Notes: generated from the sequence alone by a model not told the origin. Positions 15,382-24,573 are shown, counted from the first letter of the stretch. The stretch: DNA of 41,199 nucleotides from an uncultured Clostridia bacterium (GCA_944388935.1 CALXKK010000016.1:1-41199); one strand, 5' to 3'. Made by a program: numbers and translations.

Positions 15382-15570
15382 TCTTTAACCACCTTTTTTA
15401 ATTCTTCCAATACTACTTTTTAGTTAATTTTATCGCAATCTACGAGACAAATTACTATTTGTTTTTATCATAGCATAAAAAAGAGACTTGTTCTATACTT
15501 TAATCGTATAAAATAATTTTCTTTTTTTATTACTATCAGCCTTTTTGAATTTATTATATATTTTTTAATA

Positions 15571-16650
15571 TTATAATTTAATATCAAATTCAATATATTC
15601 ATCATCGTTTTTTACACCTATAGTTCCATTATGCAATTCTATTATTTCTTTCGTTATAGCAAGACCAAGTCCTGAGCCTCCAGTAGAGCTAGCTCTAGAA
15701 TCATCTCCCCTATAAAATTTTTCAAAAATCTTGTCAAGTTTATATTGTGGAATCTTATCTCCCTTATTCCTAAAACAAATTTTGATTTTATCATCTGTTT
15801 GTTCAAGTTTAATTTGAATAGTCGTGCCTTTGTAGCTATAATTTATTGCATTTTTCAATAGATTATCAAATGCTCTTGCTAATTTGTCTCCATCTCCTAC
15901 ATACATCACTTTATTTGGTACATTTAATTCACATTTTAAATTATTCTTTTCTAGCATTGGATAACATTCATCAACTAACTGTTCTAACAAATATGATAAA
16001 TTTATTTCTTTTTTGTTAATTGGCATAGAATGTAAATCATATCTTGTTATGTCAAAAAATTGATTTGTTAATTCTTCTACTCTTAAAGCTTTATCTAAAG
16101 CTATTTTTATGTATTTTTCTTGAGATTCTTTAGATATATCTTTCTCGTCTTTAAGCAACGTTAAATATCCAATAATTGAAGTAAGTGGTGTTTTTAAATC
16201 ATGAGCCATATACATTATTAAATCATTTTTCTTTTCTTCTGCTTCCTTTGCATTTTTCTTGCTTAAAATATAATCATATTTTATATCATTTAATTTATCA
16301 GAGAATTCATTAACTTCACTAGGTAATTTAATAGTTTCATTATCTTCCTTTAGTATTAAATCCAAAGATTTATATACTTTGTTAATGCCATCAACATACT
16401 TTGAAATAAATCTATATATTATAACAGATAAGACAATAAAAATATAAAAATATACAACAATCTCTCTGTTATAAACTATCCAACTATATAAATCATAATT
16501 AAATCTTTCTACTAATTCAGATAAAGTATTTTCAAAGAATAAAGCTAATATAAAATATACTATAATAGATATTATTACTGCTATAACTAAATTTCCCATT
16601 AAAGACATGAATAATCTTATTTTTCTTTTAGTCAAATTATTAATTTTCAA
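15571..16650 (-). CDS. Sensor histidine kinase, VanS-like
   Basis: A TTG start at 16650, 7 nt after AGGAGG, gives 359 residues. Two membrane helices (about 15-40 and 62-82) flank a very short external loop of about 20 residues, so sensing is probably within the membrane or via a partner. The dimerisation domain has His150 in YMAHDLKTPLTS, and the ATPase domain has the N-box NLLKNAINYS and the G-box GGSGLGLAI. These are the features of VanS/CprK-like kinases that respond to cell-wall damage or antimicrobial peptides. It lies 11 bp after the response regulator gene. Confidence 0.92.
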   Translation of the reverse strand: MKINNLTKRKIRLFMSLMGNLVIAVIISIIVYFILALFFENTLSELVERFNYDLYSWIVYNREIVVYFYIFIVLSVIIYRFISKYVDGINKVYKSLDLILKEDNETIKLPSEVNEFSDKLNDIKYDYILSKKNAKEAEEKKNDLIMYMAHDLKTPLTSIIGYLTLLKDEKDISKESQEKYIKIALDKALRVEELTNQFFDITRYDLHSMPINKKEINLSYLLEQLVDECYPMLEKNNLKCELNVPNKVMYVGDGDKLARAFDNLLKNAINYSYKGTTIQIKLEQTDDKIKICFRNKGDKIPQYKLDKIFEKFYRGDDSRASSTGGSGLGLAITKEIIELHNGTIGVKNDDEYIEFDIKL

Positions 16651-16661
16651 ATTAAATCCTC

Positions 16662-17345
16662 CTATTCGATTTTATATCCTACTCCCCATACAGTTTTTAT
16701 AAACTTCGGATTTTTTGTATTTTCTCCTAGTTTTTCTCTTATTCTTCTAATGTGTACCATAACAGTATTGTTACTATCTAAATATTTTTCTTTCCAAACC
16801 TTTTCAAATAATTCTTCTGAACTTATTACCTTCCCTCTGTTGTTTGCTAAATATAATAATATTTCAAACTCAATTGGTGTTAGGTCAACATTTTTATCAT
16901 ATAATAAACATTCGTGTTTATCTTTATCTATTACTAATCCATTTATTTCAATAATATCCTTGTTATTTTCATTAGTATTATATAAAGTATATCTTCTTAA
17001 TGCTGATTTTACTCTTGCTACTAATTCTAAAGGATTAAATGGCTTTGTTATATAATCATCTGCTCCTAAAGTTAATCCCGTTATTTTATCATTATCCTCT
17101 ATTTTAGCAGTAAGCATTATAACCGGAAATTTTAACTTTTTATCTCTAATATATCTACATATTTCAAATCCATTTTTGCCTTGTACCATAACATCTAAAA
17201 TTGCTAAATCTAACGGTGTTGTATCTATACATTTTATTGCTTCCTCTGATGTATAAAATTTATACACATTATAGTTTTCATTTTGTAAATAAACTTCTAC
17301 TAAATCAGCAATTTCTTTTTCATCATCTAATACTAAAACATTCAT
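16662..17345 (-). CDS. OmpR-family response regulator, VanR-like
   Basis: A 227-residue protein: receiver domain (1-115) with Asp7/Asp8, phospho-acceptor Asp51 and Lys101, then a C-terminal winged helix (about 128-227) ending HIRRIREKLGENTKNPKFIKTVWGVGYKIE-like, diagnostic of OmpR/PhoB proteins. GGAGG precedes the ATG by 7 nt, and a TATAAT on the minus strand (17364-17369) lies just upstream. The divergent promoter of the C39-like peptidase carries four half-sites with an 11-bp period, the spacing used by this family, so that gene is a probable target. Confidence 0.95.
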   Translation of the reverse strand: MNVLVLDDEKEIADLVEVYLQNENYNVYKFYTSEEAIKCIDTTPLDLAILDVMVQGKNGFEICRYIRDKKLKFPVIMLTAKIEDNDKITGLTLGADDYITKPFNPLELVARVKSALRRYTLYNTNENNKDIIEINGLVIDKDKHECLLYDKNVDLTPIEFEILLYLANNRGKVISSEELFEKVWKEKYLDSNNTVMVHIRRIREKLGENTKNPKFIKTVWGVGYKIE

Positions 17346-17405
17346 TTTTTCCCCTCCGTTGAGATTATACCATAATTATTTGTCCGTTTTCATTTTCTCG
17401 CAACA

Positions 17406-17444
17406 TTGTAAGAAAATTTTAAGAATTTGTTAATGGTTTGTTAA
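17406..17444 (+). promoter_or_regulatory. Phased response-regulator half-sites before the C39-like gene
   Basis: TTGTAA (17406), TTTTAA (17417), TGTTAA (17428) and TGTTAA (17439) recur at exactly 11-bp spacing. They lie directly upstream of a promoter with a TATACT -10 (17467-17472) and no recognisable -35, as expected for an activator-dependent promoter. Confidence 0.6.
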
Positions 17445-17500
17445 AACTGTTCTCCATAATTACAGTTATACTTAATTCAAGTTAAGGAGGATGGAAATTG

Positions 17501-18274
17501 ATGAGAACTAATAAAAGAAGATTAAATAAAAAAAGAATCGTTATTTTTATATTATTTATTATACTAATTATTTATTTATATATTAATTTTGTAAATAATA
17601 CCTCTATTTTTTCTGGTATTAGTAAAAATTTGAATATTCTTAATCTCTCTAGTAAATACGAAATAATAAAACAAGATATAAATAAAGACTATCCAGGAGT
17701 TGGTCAAGAAAAAGTAAAAAATAAAGATGGATATTTTACGACTTTTACAACAGAAGATAAGTATAAAAAAACATACATTGAATATAAACAAAATGGTGAC
17801 TCTTCTTGGAGTAGCAAAAAGTATTGGGGTGGCACAATGGCTGAAAATGGCTGTGGTATAACTGCAATATCAATTATATTAAGTGGATACGGAAAAGATT
17901 ATACGCCAGAAAATTTAAGAAAAATGTATTATCCTTCAATGAATTATGAAAAACTTTCTAGCGAATTATCTTCAACTTTTGGAATAAAAAACTCTGATTT
18001 TTATTATGATTCAACACATTTATCAGATGAAGCTATAATTGAACATCTACAATCTAATAGACCAATTATGGTTTGTGTTTGGAATAATCCAACTAACAAT
18101 CGTTGGACTACTGCATCACATTATATGGTACTTCTAGCTGCTGATAATAAAAATATGGTATATGTTTCTAATCCAAATGGTTTAGAAAATGACAGTAAAA
18201 GTTCAGGCTGGTATAATATTTATGAAATTACACCTTATATAGCTAAAGCATTATACATAGAAGATTACAAATAA
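17501..18274 (+). CDS. Membrane-anchored C39-like cysteine peptidase
   Basis: The ATG at 17501 follows AAGGAGG by 10 nt and gives 257 residues. A basic N-terminus and one membrane helix (about 12-31) anchor the protein with its C-terminal domain outside. That domain has Cys118 in ENGCGITAISIILSGYG, His207 in ASHYMVLLAA and Asn224 in YVSNPNG, the catalytic order of C39-like or papain-like peptidases found in Firmicute surface proteins. It is divergent from the VanSR-like pair. Likely roles are processing of cell-wall peptides or extracellular proteins; the substrate is unknown. Confidence 0.85.
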   Translation: MRTNKRRLNKKRIVIFILFIILIIYLYINFVNNTSIFSGISKNLNILNLSSKYEIIKQDINKDYPGVGQEKVKNKDGYFTTFTTEDKYKKTYIEYKQNGDSSWSSKKYWGGTMAENGCGITAISIILSGYGKDYTPENLRKMYYPSMNYEKLSSELSSTFGIKNSDFYYDSTHLSDEAIIEHLQSNRPIMVCVWNNPTNNRWTTASHYMVLLAADNKNMVYVSNPNGLENDSKSSGWYNIYEITPYIAKALYIEDYK

Positions 18275-18282
18275 AATCAAAT

Positions 18283-18310
18283 GAGAGTTACTATTTCACT
18301 AGTAACTCTC
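18283..18310. terminator. Hairpin between convergent genes
   Basis: A perfect 10-bp stem (18283-18292 with 18301-18310) with an 8-nt loop lies between the C39-like and UvrA-like stop codons. T-runs are short on both strands, so it is a plausible but weak bidirectional terminator. Confidence 0.45.
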
Positions 18311-18313
18311 CTC

Positions 18314-20770
18314 CTATAAATATTTTCCTGTAATACTATTTTTATTATTTTTAATATCTTCTCTTGTACCTTTTGCAACGATCTCTCCTCCGAGATATCC
18401 TCCTTCAGGTCCCATATCTATAATATAGTCAGAATTTTTGATTACGTCCAAGTCGTGTTCGATTACAATTATTGTAGCACCATTATCAATTAGTTTTTGG
18501 AATACTTTTAATAAAGTTTTTACATCTTGAGGATGTAATCCTATGCTTGGTTCATCAAATATAAATACACTTCCATCTTGTATTTTTCCAATCTCAGAAG
18601 CAAGTTTTAATCTTTGAGCTTCTCCTCCAGATAATGCTGGTGTCGCTTCTCCAAGTGCTAAATAACCTATTCCTAAATCTACTAGAACTTGTAGTTTATC
18701 TCTTATCTTCTTATTATCTTTAAATACTTCTACTGCTTGTCTTATAGTTAATTTCATAACATCTTTAATAGAATAATTATTATAACATATTTTATCTACA
18801 TCATCAGAATATCTTGTACCATCACAAGCATTGCAAGTCATTTCTATGTCCGGAAGGAATTGAACGTCCATAGATATAATACCTGTTCCATCACAAGTAG
18901 GACATTTTAATTTTCCAGTATTATATGAAAAATCACCGGCTTTATAATCTTTACTTATTTTTCCATATAATTTTCTTAAATCATCAAACACTCCTGAATA
19001 TGTAGCAACTGTGCTTCTTACATTATTTCCTATTGGAGTTGCATCTATTAAATTTATTTTATTTACCCAGTCTGCCTTTAATTCTTTTATATGCTTTGGC
19101 ATAGCCTCATTATTTAATTTCGCCTTAATTGCAGGATATAAAGATTCAAGAATTAATGTCGTTTTTCCACTTCCAGAAACTCCTGTTACTGTTGTTAATC
19201 TTCCTTTTGGAATATCTACACTAAGTGGTTTTACTGTATGAATGGAATCCGTTTTCAAGCTTATTTTACCAAACTTAAATATATTTTCTTTATTTATTTT
19301 CTCACGTACTTTAATTTCTTCTTTATCACTTAAATAAGGTCCAATTATAGAATTCTTATTCTTTATTATATCTTCTATTGTACCTTTGCCAATAATTTCT
19401 CCACCTTTAGCTCCTGCTTCTGGTCCAATTTCTATCATATAATCTGCAACTTTTAAAATTCTGGTATCGTGGTCAACTAAAACTACAGAATTTCCGTCTT
19501 TAACTAGTTGTTTCATTAAATTTATAAGACCATCTACATTTGCAGGATGAAGTCCAATAGATGGCTCATCTAAAACATATAAAACACCTGTAGTTCTATT
19601 TCTTACAGTTCTTGCAAGTTGAACCCTTTGTAATTCTCCAGTAGATAGTGTATTACTTGCTCTATCTAATGTTAAATATCCTAGTCCTAGTGAAAGCAAA
19701 GCATTTGCATTTATCATAAATTCTTCTAATATGTTTTTTCCCATTTGTTTAACTTCATCATTTAATTCATCAACAACTTTTGGTAGCCATACGCTTAAAT
19801 CTCTTAGGCTCATTTGGCAAACTTCTGATAAGTTTTTTCCTCCAAGTAAAGTAGAATTTGCTCTTTTGTTTATTCTTGAACCATTACATTCTGGACATAC
19901 TTCTTCTTTTAAGAATTTTGAAACTCTGCTCATACTTTTCTCATCTTTTACTTTTTTCAAAGCATTTAAAACTGTTGCTTTTGCACTATAATAAGTAAAA
20001 TCCATTTCAGTTGCTAAAGTTGTATCTCCCTTTTTAGGTCTATAAAAAATATGTTTCTTTACCATTGGTCCATCATAAACAATATCCTGTTCTTCTTTAC
20101 TTAAATCTTTAAAAGGAATATCAGTTCTAACACCCATTGCACGACATACATCTGTCATTAAAGTCCACATCAAACTATTCCAAGGTGCAACTGCTCCTTC
20201 GTCAATAGTTAAATCTTTATTGGGAATTAAAGAGTCCATATTTACAGTTTCAACAATACCAACTCCTCCACATTTAGGACAAGCACCTGATGAATTAAAC
20301 GCATATTCTTCTGCTCCTAATCCATAAAATCTTTCGTGACATTCTGGGCATTCCAACTGTTCATCTCTTGCAACACTTGCAGTTGCAGGAAGAATATGTC
20401 CATTAGGGCAGATATAATTTCCACATCTTGAAAATAATAATCTTATAGAATTTAAGAGTTCTGTTGCTGTTCCAAATGTTGACCTTATACTAGGTACACT
20501 TGGTCTTTGGTGTAATGCCAAAGCACTAGGAATATGAAGTATACTTTCGACTTTTGCTTTTTCTCCTTGTGAAATTCTTCTTCTAGTATATGTAGATAAT
20601 GCTTCCAAATATCTTCTTGAACCTTCCGCATAAAGAACTCCTAATGCAAGTGAAGATTTTCCACTTCCAGAAACACCTGATATTGCTACAATTTTATTAA
20701 GTGGAATATCTACATCAATATTTTTTAAATTATGAACTTTAGCACCTCTAACTATTATTTTATCTACCAT
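18314..20770 (-). CDS. UvrA paralogue lacking the UvrB-binding domain (class II UvrA-like)
   Basis: An 818-residue tandem ABC ATPase, about 120 shorter than true UvrA. First Walker A is GVSGSGKSS (32-40) and the second is GVSGSGKTT; signatures are TLSTGELQRVQLAR and ALSGGEAQRLKLA; zinc knuckles are CPNGH/CPECH, CPKCGG, CPECNG, CPTCDG and CNACDG. Between RCGNYICP (about 115-122) and FNSSGACPKC (about 158-167) only some 40 residues remain where UvrA has about 130, so the UvrB-binding domain is missing. Such paralogues (UvrA2, DrrC-like) are linked to tolerance of DNA-binding drugs rather than excision repair. GAAGGAG precedes the ATG. Confidence 0.92.
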   Translation of the reverse strand: MVDKIIVRGAKVHNLKNIDVDIPLNKIVAISGVSGSGKSSLALGVLYAEGSRRYLEALSTYTRRRISQGEKAKVESILHIPSALALHQRPSVPSIRSTFGTATELLNSIRLLFSRCGNYICPNGHILPATASVARDEQLECPECHERFYGLGAEEYAFNSSGACPKCGGVGIVETVNMDSLIPNKDLTIDEGAVAPWNSLMWTLMTDVCRAMGVRTDIPFKDLSKEEQDIVYDGPMVKKHIFYRPKKGDTTLATEMDFTYYSAKATVLNALKKVKDEKSMSRVSKFLKEEVCPECNGSRINKRANSTLLGGKNLSEVCQMSLRDLSVWLPKVVDELNDEVKQMGKNILEEFMINANALLSLGLGYLTLDRASNTLSTGELQRVQLARTVRNRTTGVLYVLDEPSIGLHPANVDGLINLMKQLVKDGNSVVLVDHDTRILKVADYMIEIGPEAGAKGGEIIGKGTIEDIIKNKNSIIGPYLSDKEEIKVREKINKENIFKFGKISLKTDSIHTVKPLSVDIPKGRLTTVTGVSGSGKTTLILESLYPAIKAKLNNEAMPKHIKELKADWVNKINLIDATPIGNNVRSTVATYSGVFDDLRKLYGKISKDYKAGDFSYNTGKLKCPTCDGTGIISMDVQFLPDIEMTCNACDGTRYSDDVDKICYNNYSIKDVMKLTIRQAVEVFKDNKKIRDKLQVLVDLGIGYLALGEATPALSGGEAQRLKLASEIGKIQDGSVFIFDEPSIGLHPQDVKTLLKVFQKLIDNGATIIVIEHDLDVIKNSDYIIDMGPEGGYLGGEIVAKGTREDIKNNKNSITGKYL

Positions 20771-20832
20771 TTTAAGCTCCTTCTTTATTTAAAATTTTTC
20801 TTTAAATAATCCAAAAATTCTTGTATTCTCTT

Positions 20833-21765
20833 TTATATAAAACTAATTTGTTCATCTTGTATTTTCCAACTTTTTTGTTTCGCCACATGTACCTCATCTT
20901 CCGACATTAAATTTCCAATTAAAAATGGAGAATTAGGATTATGTTTTTGCATATTTTTCTTAACCAATTCTTTATTAGCATTTGCATAACAATATATGCA
21001 TAAATGACCACAACTGTTGTATGCTCCTATATCATTCCCCATTAAGCAATTACAATCTTCTCTGATATTTTTCCTTTTTGGTGCATTTAATTTTGTTCCT
21101 ATGCTTTCTTCTACTATCTCTTTTGTCATGCACCCTTTGCAATCGATACCATACTCCGCAAGAAATGTCTTTTCACAACAGCTATGTACTATTATTCCAT
21201 TTTCTTTTCCTATTTTGCTAAATGCTTTTGCAATTTCAACTTGTTCTTCTCTTGTTGGCGGCTTTATGTTTGGTGCATTTCTTTTTACTTTTTCATATAA
21301 GTCTAAAAAGCTAATTGTACAATTCTTTACATATCCTTTTAAACTTTTAGCCATATCATTAAAACTTTCAATATGTCTTTTAACATCAAAACCCATTCCT
21401 ATAAATATTGGATCATATCTCCAATTAACCCCATTTATACCAACATGCTCCGATATCTTCTTAAAACTTTCTATAACCTTAGCCTTATCTGGAACTCGTG
21501 GTTCTATATCTTTTCCATAAGGTGTTATTGTTATATACCATAATTGTTTGTATTTATCTAATTCATCTAAATATTTAATCATTGGCTCTGGATTTTTTGT
21601 TCCAAATACTAAGCAATCCACCACTTCTGGACTTAAACTGTATTTTGTTACTTGTGTATTATAATATGGATTTCTAACATATACATAACCTTCTCTTATT
21701 CTATTCATAAACCATTTCGAATAAAATGCCGGGATGTCTGTTCTGCATCCTGAATTTATAATCAA
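20833..21765 (-). CDS. DUF1848 family protein
   Basis: Begins at a TTG (21765), 9 nt after AGGAAG, giving MIINSGCRTDIPAFYSKWFM, which matches the usual DUF1848 opening. The 310-residue protein has a predicted TIM-barrel-like body (WRYDPIFIG, VKNCTISFLD, GIIVHSCCEK) and a C-terminal cysteine cluster including KGCMTKE, DCNCLMGNDIGAYNSCGHLCIYCYAN. The cluster resembles an iron-sulfur site; radical-SAM-like activity has been suggested for similar folds but is not shown. Biological role unknown. It lies 62 bp upstream of the UvrA-like gene on the same strand. Confidence 0.85.
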   Translation of the reverse strand: MIINSGCRTDIPAFYSKWFMNRIREGYVYVRNPYYNTQVTKYSLSPEVVDCLVFGTKNPEPMIKYLDELDKYKQLWYITITPYGKDIEPRVPDKAKVIESFKKISEHVGINGVNWRYDPIFIGMGFDVKRHIESFNDMAKSLKGYVKNCTISFLDLYEKVKRNAPNIKPPTREEQVEIAKAFSKIGKENGIIVHSCCEKTFLAEYGIDCKGCMTKEIVEESIGTKLNAPKRKNIREDCNCLMGNDIGAYNSCGHLCIYCYANANKELVKKNMQKHNPNSPFLIGNLMSEDEVHVAKQKSWKIQDEQISFI

Positions 21766-21922
21766 TTTATTTCACTTCCTACTGATGTATTTGATTTACT
21801 TAAAAACACTTCTTATACATTAAAATCATTTTACCTATTTGTATAGTATCATTGTTTTTATTCATTTTCAATTATATTTATATAGTTTTATGCATATACT
21901 AATTTACGAGGAGTTGATATGT

Positions 21923-22825
21923 ATGAACGAAAATTATCCTACTATTCCATATATAGGATTTAAAGATGAAAATTTAAAGACACCAATTACATTTCCTGCT
22001 CAGCATCAAAATTTTCAACCCGGTCTTGAGTACGAGATGAAACCATTACCACTATTTGATAATCCCAATTATAAACCTAGCGAAAAATTAAAAGACAAAG
22101 TAGCAATTATATCTGGTGGTGATAGTGGTATTGGTCGTGCTGTTAGCTTACTTTTTGCTAAAGAAGGAGCTGATATTGTAATTAGTTATTTTAATGAACA
22201 CGAAGATGCAAATTATACAAAGAAACTCGTAGAAGCTCAAGGTAGAAAATGTATTCTTATACCTGGAGATTTACGTGATGAAAACTTATCTACTTATATA
22301 GCAGATACTACTATTAAAAATTTTGGAAAAATAGATATTTTAGTAAATAATTGTGGTGTACAATTCCCACAAAACAGTATTTTAGATATTACAAGCAAAC
22401 AATTAAGAGCTACCTTTGAAACTAATATATATACATTTTTTTATTTAACAAAAGCTGTTCTACCACATATGGAAGCCAATAGTAGTATTATTAATACTAC
22501 ATCTATTACAGCTTTCGCAGGTAAGAAAAATTTAATTGATTATTCTGCTACAAAAGGTGCCATTGCTGTATTTACAAAATCGCTTGCTTTATCTCTTGCA
22601 GACCAAAAGATTAGAGTTAATGCTGTTGCCCCAGGTCCTATTTGGACACCACTTATTCCTTCATCTTTTAATGAACAAGAAGTAGAAGTGTTTGGAACGG
22701 AAACGCCTTTAAAAAGAGCAGGTCAACCTTTTGAACTTGCACCTGCATATTTGTATCTTGCAAGTGATGATTCTAGATATGTTACTGGTCAAATAATTCA
22801 TGTAAATGGTGGAACAATTGTATAA
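21923..22825 (+). CDS. Short-chain dehydrogenase/reductase, YghA/GSP39-like
   Basis: The ATG at 21923 follows GAGGAG by 9 nt and gives 300 residues. A 55-residue N-terminal extension with proline-rich segments precedes the Rossmann domain; this is characteristic of the general stress SDRs such as YghA. The cofactor loop GGDSGIGRA lies at 65-73, NNCG at 143-146, and catalytic Ser194, Tyr207 and Lys211 (YSATK) are present. The C-terminus has RVNAVAPGPIWTPL and GQIIHVNGG. It oxidises or reduces an alcohol/carbonyl with NAD(P); substrate not determinable. Monocistronic, divergent from DUF1848. Confidence 0.93.
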   Translation: MNENYPTIPYIGFKDENLKTPITFPAQHQNFQPGLEYEMKPLPLFDNPNYKPSEKLKDKVAIISGGDSGIGRAVSLLFAKEGADIVISYFNEHEDANYTKKLVEAQGRKCILIPGDLRDENLSTYIADTTIKNFGKIDILVNNCGVQFPQNSILDITSKQLRATFETNIYTFFYLTKAVLPHMEANSSIINTTSITAFAGKKNLIDYSATKGAIAVFTKSLALSLADQKIRVNAVAPGPIWTPLIPSSFNEQEVEVFGTETPLKRAGQPFELAPAYLYLASDDSRYVTGQIIHVNGGTIV

Positions 22826-22830
22826 GAAAA

Positions 22831-22858
22831 AATCAAGCGTATTTTTAAACGCTTGATT
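22831..22858. terminator. Bidirectional terminator after the SDR gene
   Basis: A 10-bp stem AATCAAGCGT/ACGCTTGATT with an 8-nt loop, flanked by A-runs and T-runs on both sides, between convergent genes. Confidence 0.9.
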
Positions 22859-22871
22859 TTTCGAATTTTAT

Positions 22872-23471
22872 TTAATTTCTAACAAATTCATCTTCGTCTT
22901 TTGTTAAAATGTTATCAAGTGAAACAAGTATATCGTAATCGGTTCTTTTTCCATTTTCTGCTGATTGAATCTTTCTTAATGCTTCTGCTTCACTTTCCAA
23001 AGGTATTCCTAAAGAACGCCTATTTCTAAACAGTACATTTTCTATAACAGCATCAGCATCTCTTGTGCTTAATTTTAATTTACCAGCTACTTTTTTCATT
23101 TCATCTGTTCCACCTATAGCATAAGCACCTATGAATTGCTCATCTAAAGTCATTCTATCTCCAACTATACCATTTACTTGCTCTAATACAGATACTTTCT
23201 CTCCAAATTCATTTCTATCCGCATGTAAATTAGTAACATTTGCGCCAGGTAGATTTCCTTGAAATCCAATGCCATAAATTTTATATCCAGATTTTTCTGC
23301 TTCACGTGCTCTATCTTGACTCTCTTCACTTAAATTTCTCCAATTTTTTCGTGTATCATGGGTTATCACATAATATTTTTCGCCATTTCTATTTAATTTT
23401 TTTATAATACTCTCGAATTCTATTCCATAATCAGAACAAAACCAAAGTCTTTTTTCATCTTCTGCATTCAT
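22872..23471 (-). CDS. Conserved-looking protein of unknown function
   Basis: A 199-residue soluble protein with GGAGG 8 nt before the ATG. I do not recognise the family. Visible features are an N-terminal WFCSDYGIEFESIIKKL, alternating strands and helices through YYVITHDT and YKIYGIGFQGN, a Gly-rich AYAIGGTDEMKKV, and a helical end with RRSLGIPLESEAEALRKI. No signal peptide or membrane helix. It lies 17 bp after the gene at 23489-24037 and is probably co-transcribed. Function not assigned. Confidence 0.7.
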   Translation of the reverse strand: MNAEDEKRLWFCSDYGIEFESIIKKLNRNGEKYYVITHDTRKNWRNLSEESQDRAREAEKSGYKIYGIGFQGNLPGANVTNLHADRNEFGEKVSVLEQVNGIVGDRMTLDEQFIGAYAIGGTDEMKKVAGKLKLSTRDADAVIENVLFRNRRSLGIPLESEAEALRKIQSAENGKRTDYDILVSLDNILTKDEDEFVRN

Positions 23472-23488
23472 ATGTATTCCTCCAAGTT

Positions 23489-24037
23489 TTAATTATTCTT
23501 TTCGTTTAAAGCTTTTACTTTTCTATTTTTTAAGAACAATCTTTTAATAAATTTTGGTATTTTATTTAGCGAATCTGTTAATGAATCGCATTCCTGCTTT
23601 AATTGTTTTATTTCTGCATCTTTTTGTGTAATTAGCTTTTGGTAACCATAAATTAATTCTTTTGCTTGTGGTAATTTTTTATTTTCGTTTTCAAGATTGT
23701 TAATATCTTTATTTAAATTTATATTTTCGATTCTCGCTTCATTTCCCTTGTTTTGTTCATATATACTTTTTATATAATCATCAATTTCATATTTATATTC
23801 TTCATAAAATTGATTATCACTAACCTCGTCTGCAATTTGTTTTAAAAAATCCCATGTTTGTGGGTCCACATCCTGCTCTTCTAATGGAATTTCTGGATTA
23901 ATTTTTATATTTGGATCTTCTTGCATATTATCTTCTATATATTTTAAGGTCTTTTTTGGTATAGAATTATAATCTTCTTCTGGGAAACAATCGATTATTA
24001 ATTTAGCTTGATATAAATATTGTGGTTTAGATAACAT
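23489..24037 (-). CDS. Unknown coiled-coil protein
   Basis: A 182-residue protein with AAGGAG 6-7 nt before the ATG. The N-terminal half (1-80) is acidic with YQAKLIIDCFPEEDYNSIPKKTLKYIEDN and PEIPLEEQDVDPQ, a pattern I have seen in hypothetical proteins of gut Clostridia. Residues about 100-160 form a likely coiled coil (NLENENKKLPQAKEL, KDAEIKQLKQECDSL), and the end is strongly basic (RLFLKNRKVKALNEKNN). No domain with a known function. First gene of a two-gene unit with 22872-23471. Confidence 0.7.
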   Translation of the reverse strand: MLSKPQYLYQAKLIIDCFPEEDYNSIPKKTLKYIEDNMQEDPNIKINPEIPLEEQDVDPQTWDFLKQIADEVSDNQFYEEYKYEIDDYIKSIYEQNKGNEARIENINLNKDINNLENENKKLPQAKELIYGYQKLITQKDAEIKQLKQECDSLTDSLNKIPKFIKRLFLKNRKVKALNEKNN

Positions 24038-24118
24038 TTCTTTCTCCTTTTCTCTTTTGAATTACTTTAAAAATATCACAACGCAATTAAAAATTCAATA
24101 TTTTGGCCATAAAAAATA

Positions 24119-24143
24119 CACCTAAACTGTTTGGGTTTAGGTG
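24119..24143 (-). terminator. Terminator of the Hsp20 gene
   Basis: A 9-bp stem (24119-24127 with 24135-24143) with a 7-nt loop, followed on the minus strand by TATTTTTTATGG. Confidence 0.85.
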
Positions 24144-24156
24144 CTTGAATATAATA

Positions 24157-24573
24157 TTATTCAATATCAATATATTTTTTATCAGGAAGTTCTTTTGTTT
24201 CATCTTTCTTATTTACTTCTAGTGTTAATGTTCCATTTTTGAATTTAGCTTTAATATCTTCTTCTGTTATATCATCTCCAACATAGAAGCTTCTAGAACA
24301 TTCTCCATAATATCTTTCTTTACGTACATACTTACCTTCTTCTTTATCTGATTCAGCTTTGCTTGCTTTTGCATGAACTGTTAAATAGCCATCTTGAATT
24401 TCGATTTTAATATCATCTTTTTCATATCCTGGTAAGTCCATATCAATTACATATTTGTCCTTTTTCTCCTTGATATCAGTTTTCATAACCTTACTTTCTG
24501 ATCCTGTAAAAAATGGATCACTAAACATGTCATCAAATAAATCAAAATCATTTCTTCTTGGTATCATCATCAT
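24157..24573 (-). CDS. Hsp20 / alpha-crystallin small heat-shock protein
   Basis: Start at the first of three consecutive ATG codons (24573), 10 nt after AAGGAG, giving 138 residues. A short N-terminal arm (IPRRNDFDLFDDMFSDPFF) precedes the alpha-crystallin domain (about 30-125) with DMDLPGYEKDDIKIEIQDGYLTVHAK-type strands, KERYYGECSRSFYVG, and the closing KNGTLTLEV motif. ATP-independent holdase that binds unfolding proteins in the cytosol. A CIRCE element overlaps its promoter, so HrcA repression with heat induction is expected. The gene is monocistronic with its own terminator. Confidence 0.95.
   Translation of the reverse strand: MMMIPRRNDFDLFDDMFSDPFFTGSESKVMKTDIKEKKDKYVIDMDLPGYEKDDIKIEIQDGYLTVHAKASKAESDKEEGKYVRKERYYGECSRSFYVGDDITEEDIKAKFKNGTLTLEVNKKDETKELPDKKYIDIE

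Noticed and set aside
15571..18274. A vancomycin-resistance (van) cluster
   Set aside because: Only the VanSR-like pair and a C39-like peptidase are present; no vanA/B/C ligase, vanH, vanX, vanY or vanT is in the window.
21017..21520. A 167-codon plus-strand frame opposite DUF1848
   Set aside because: Antisense shadow of a clear DUF1848 gene; no ribosome site or domain.
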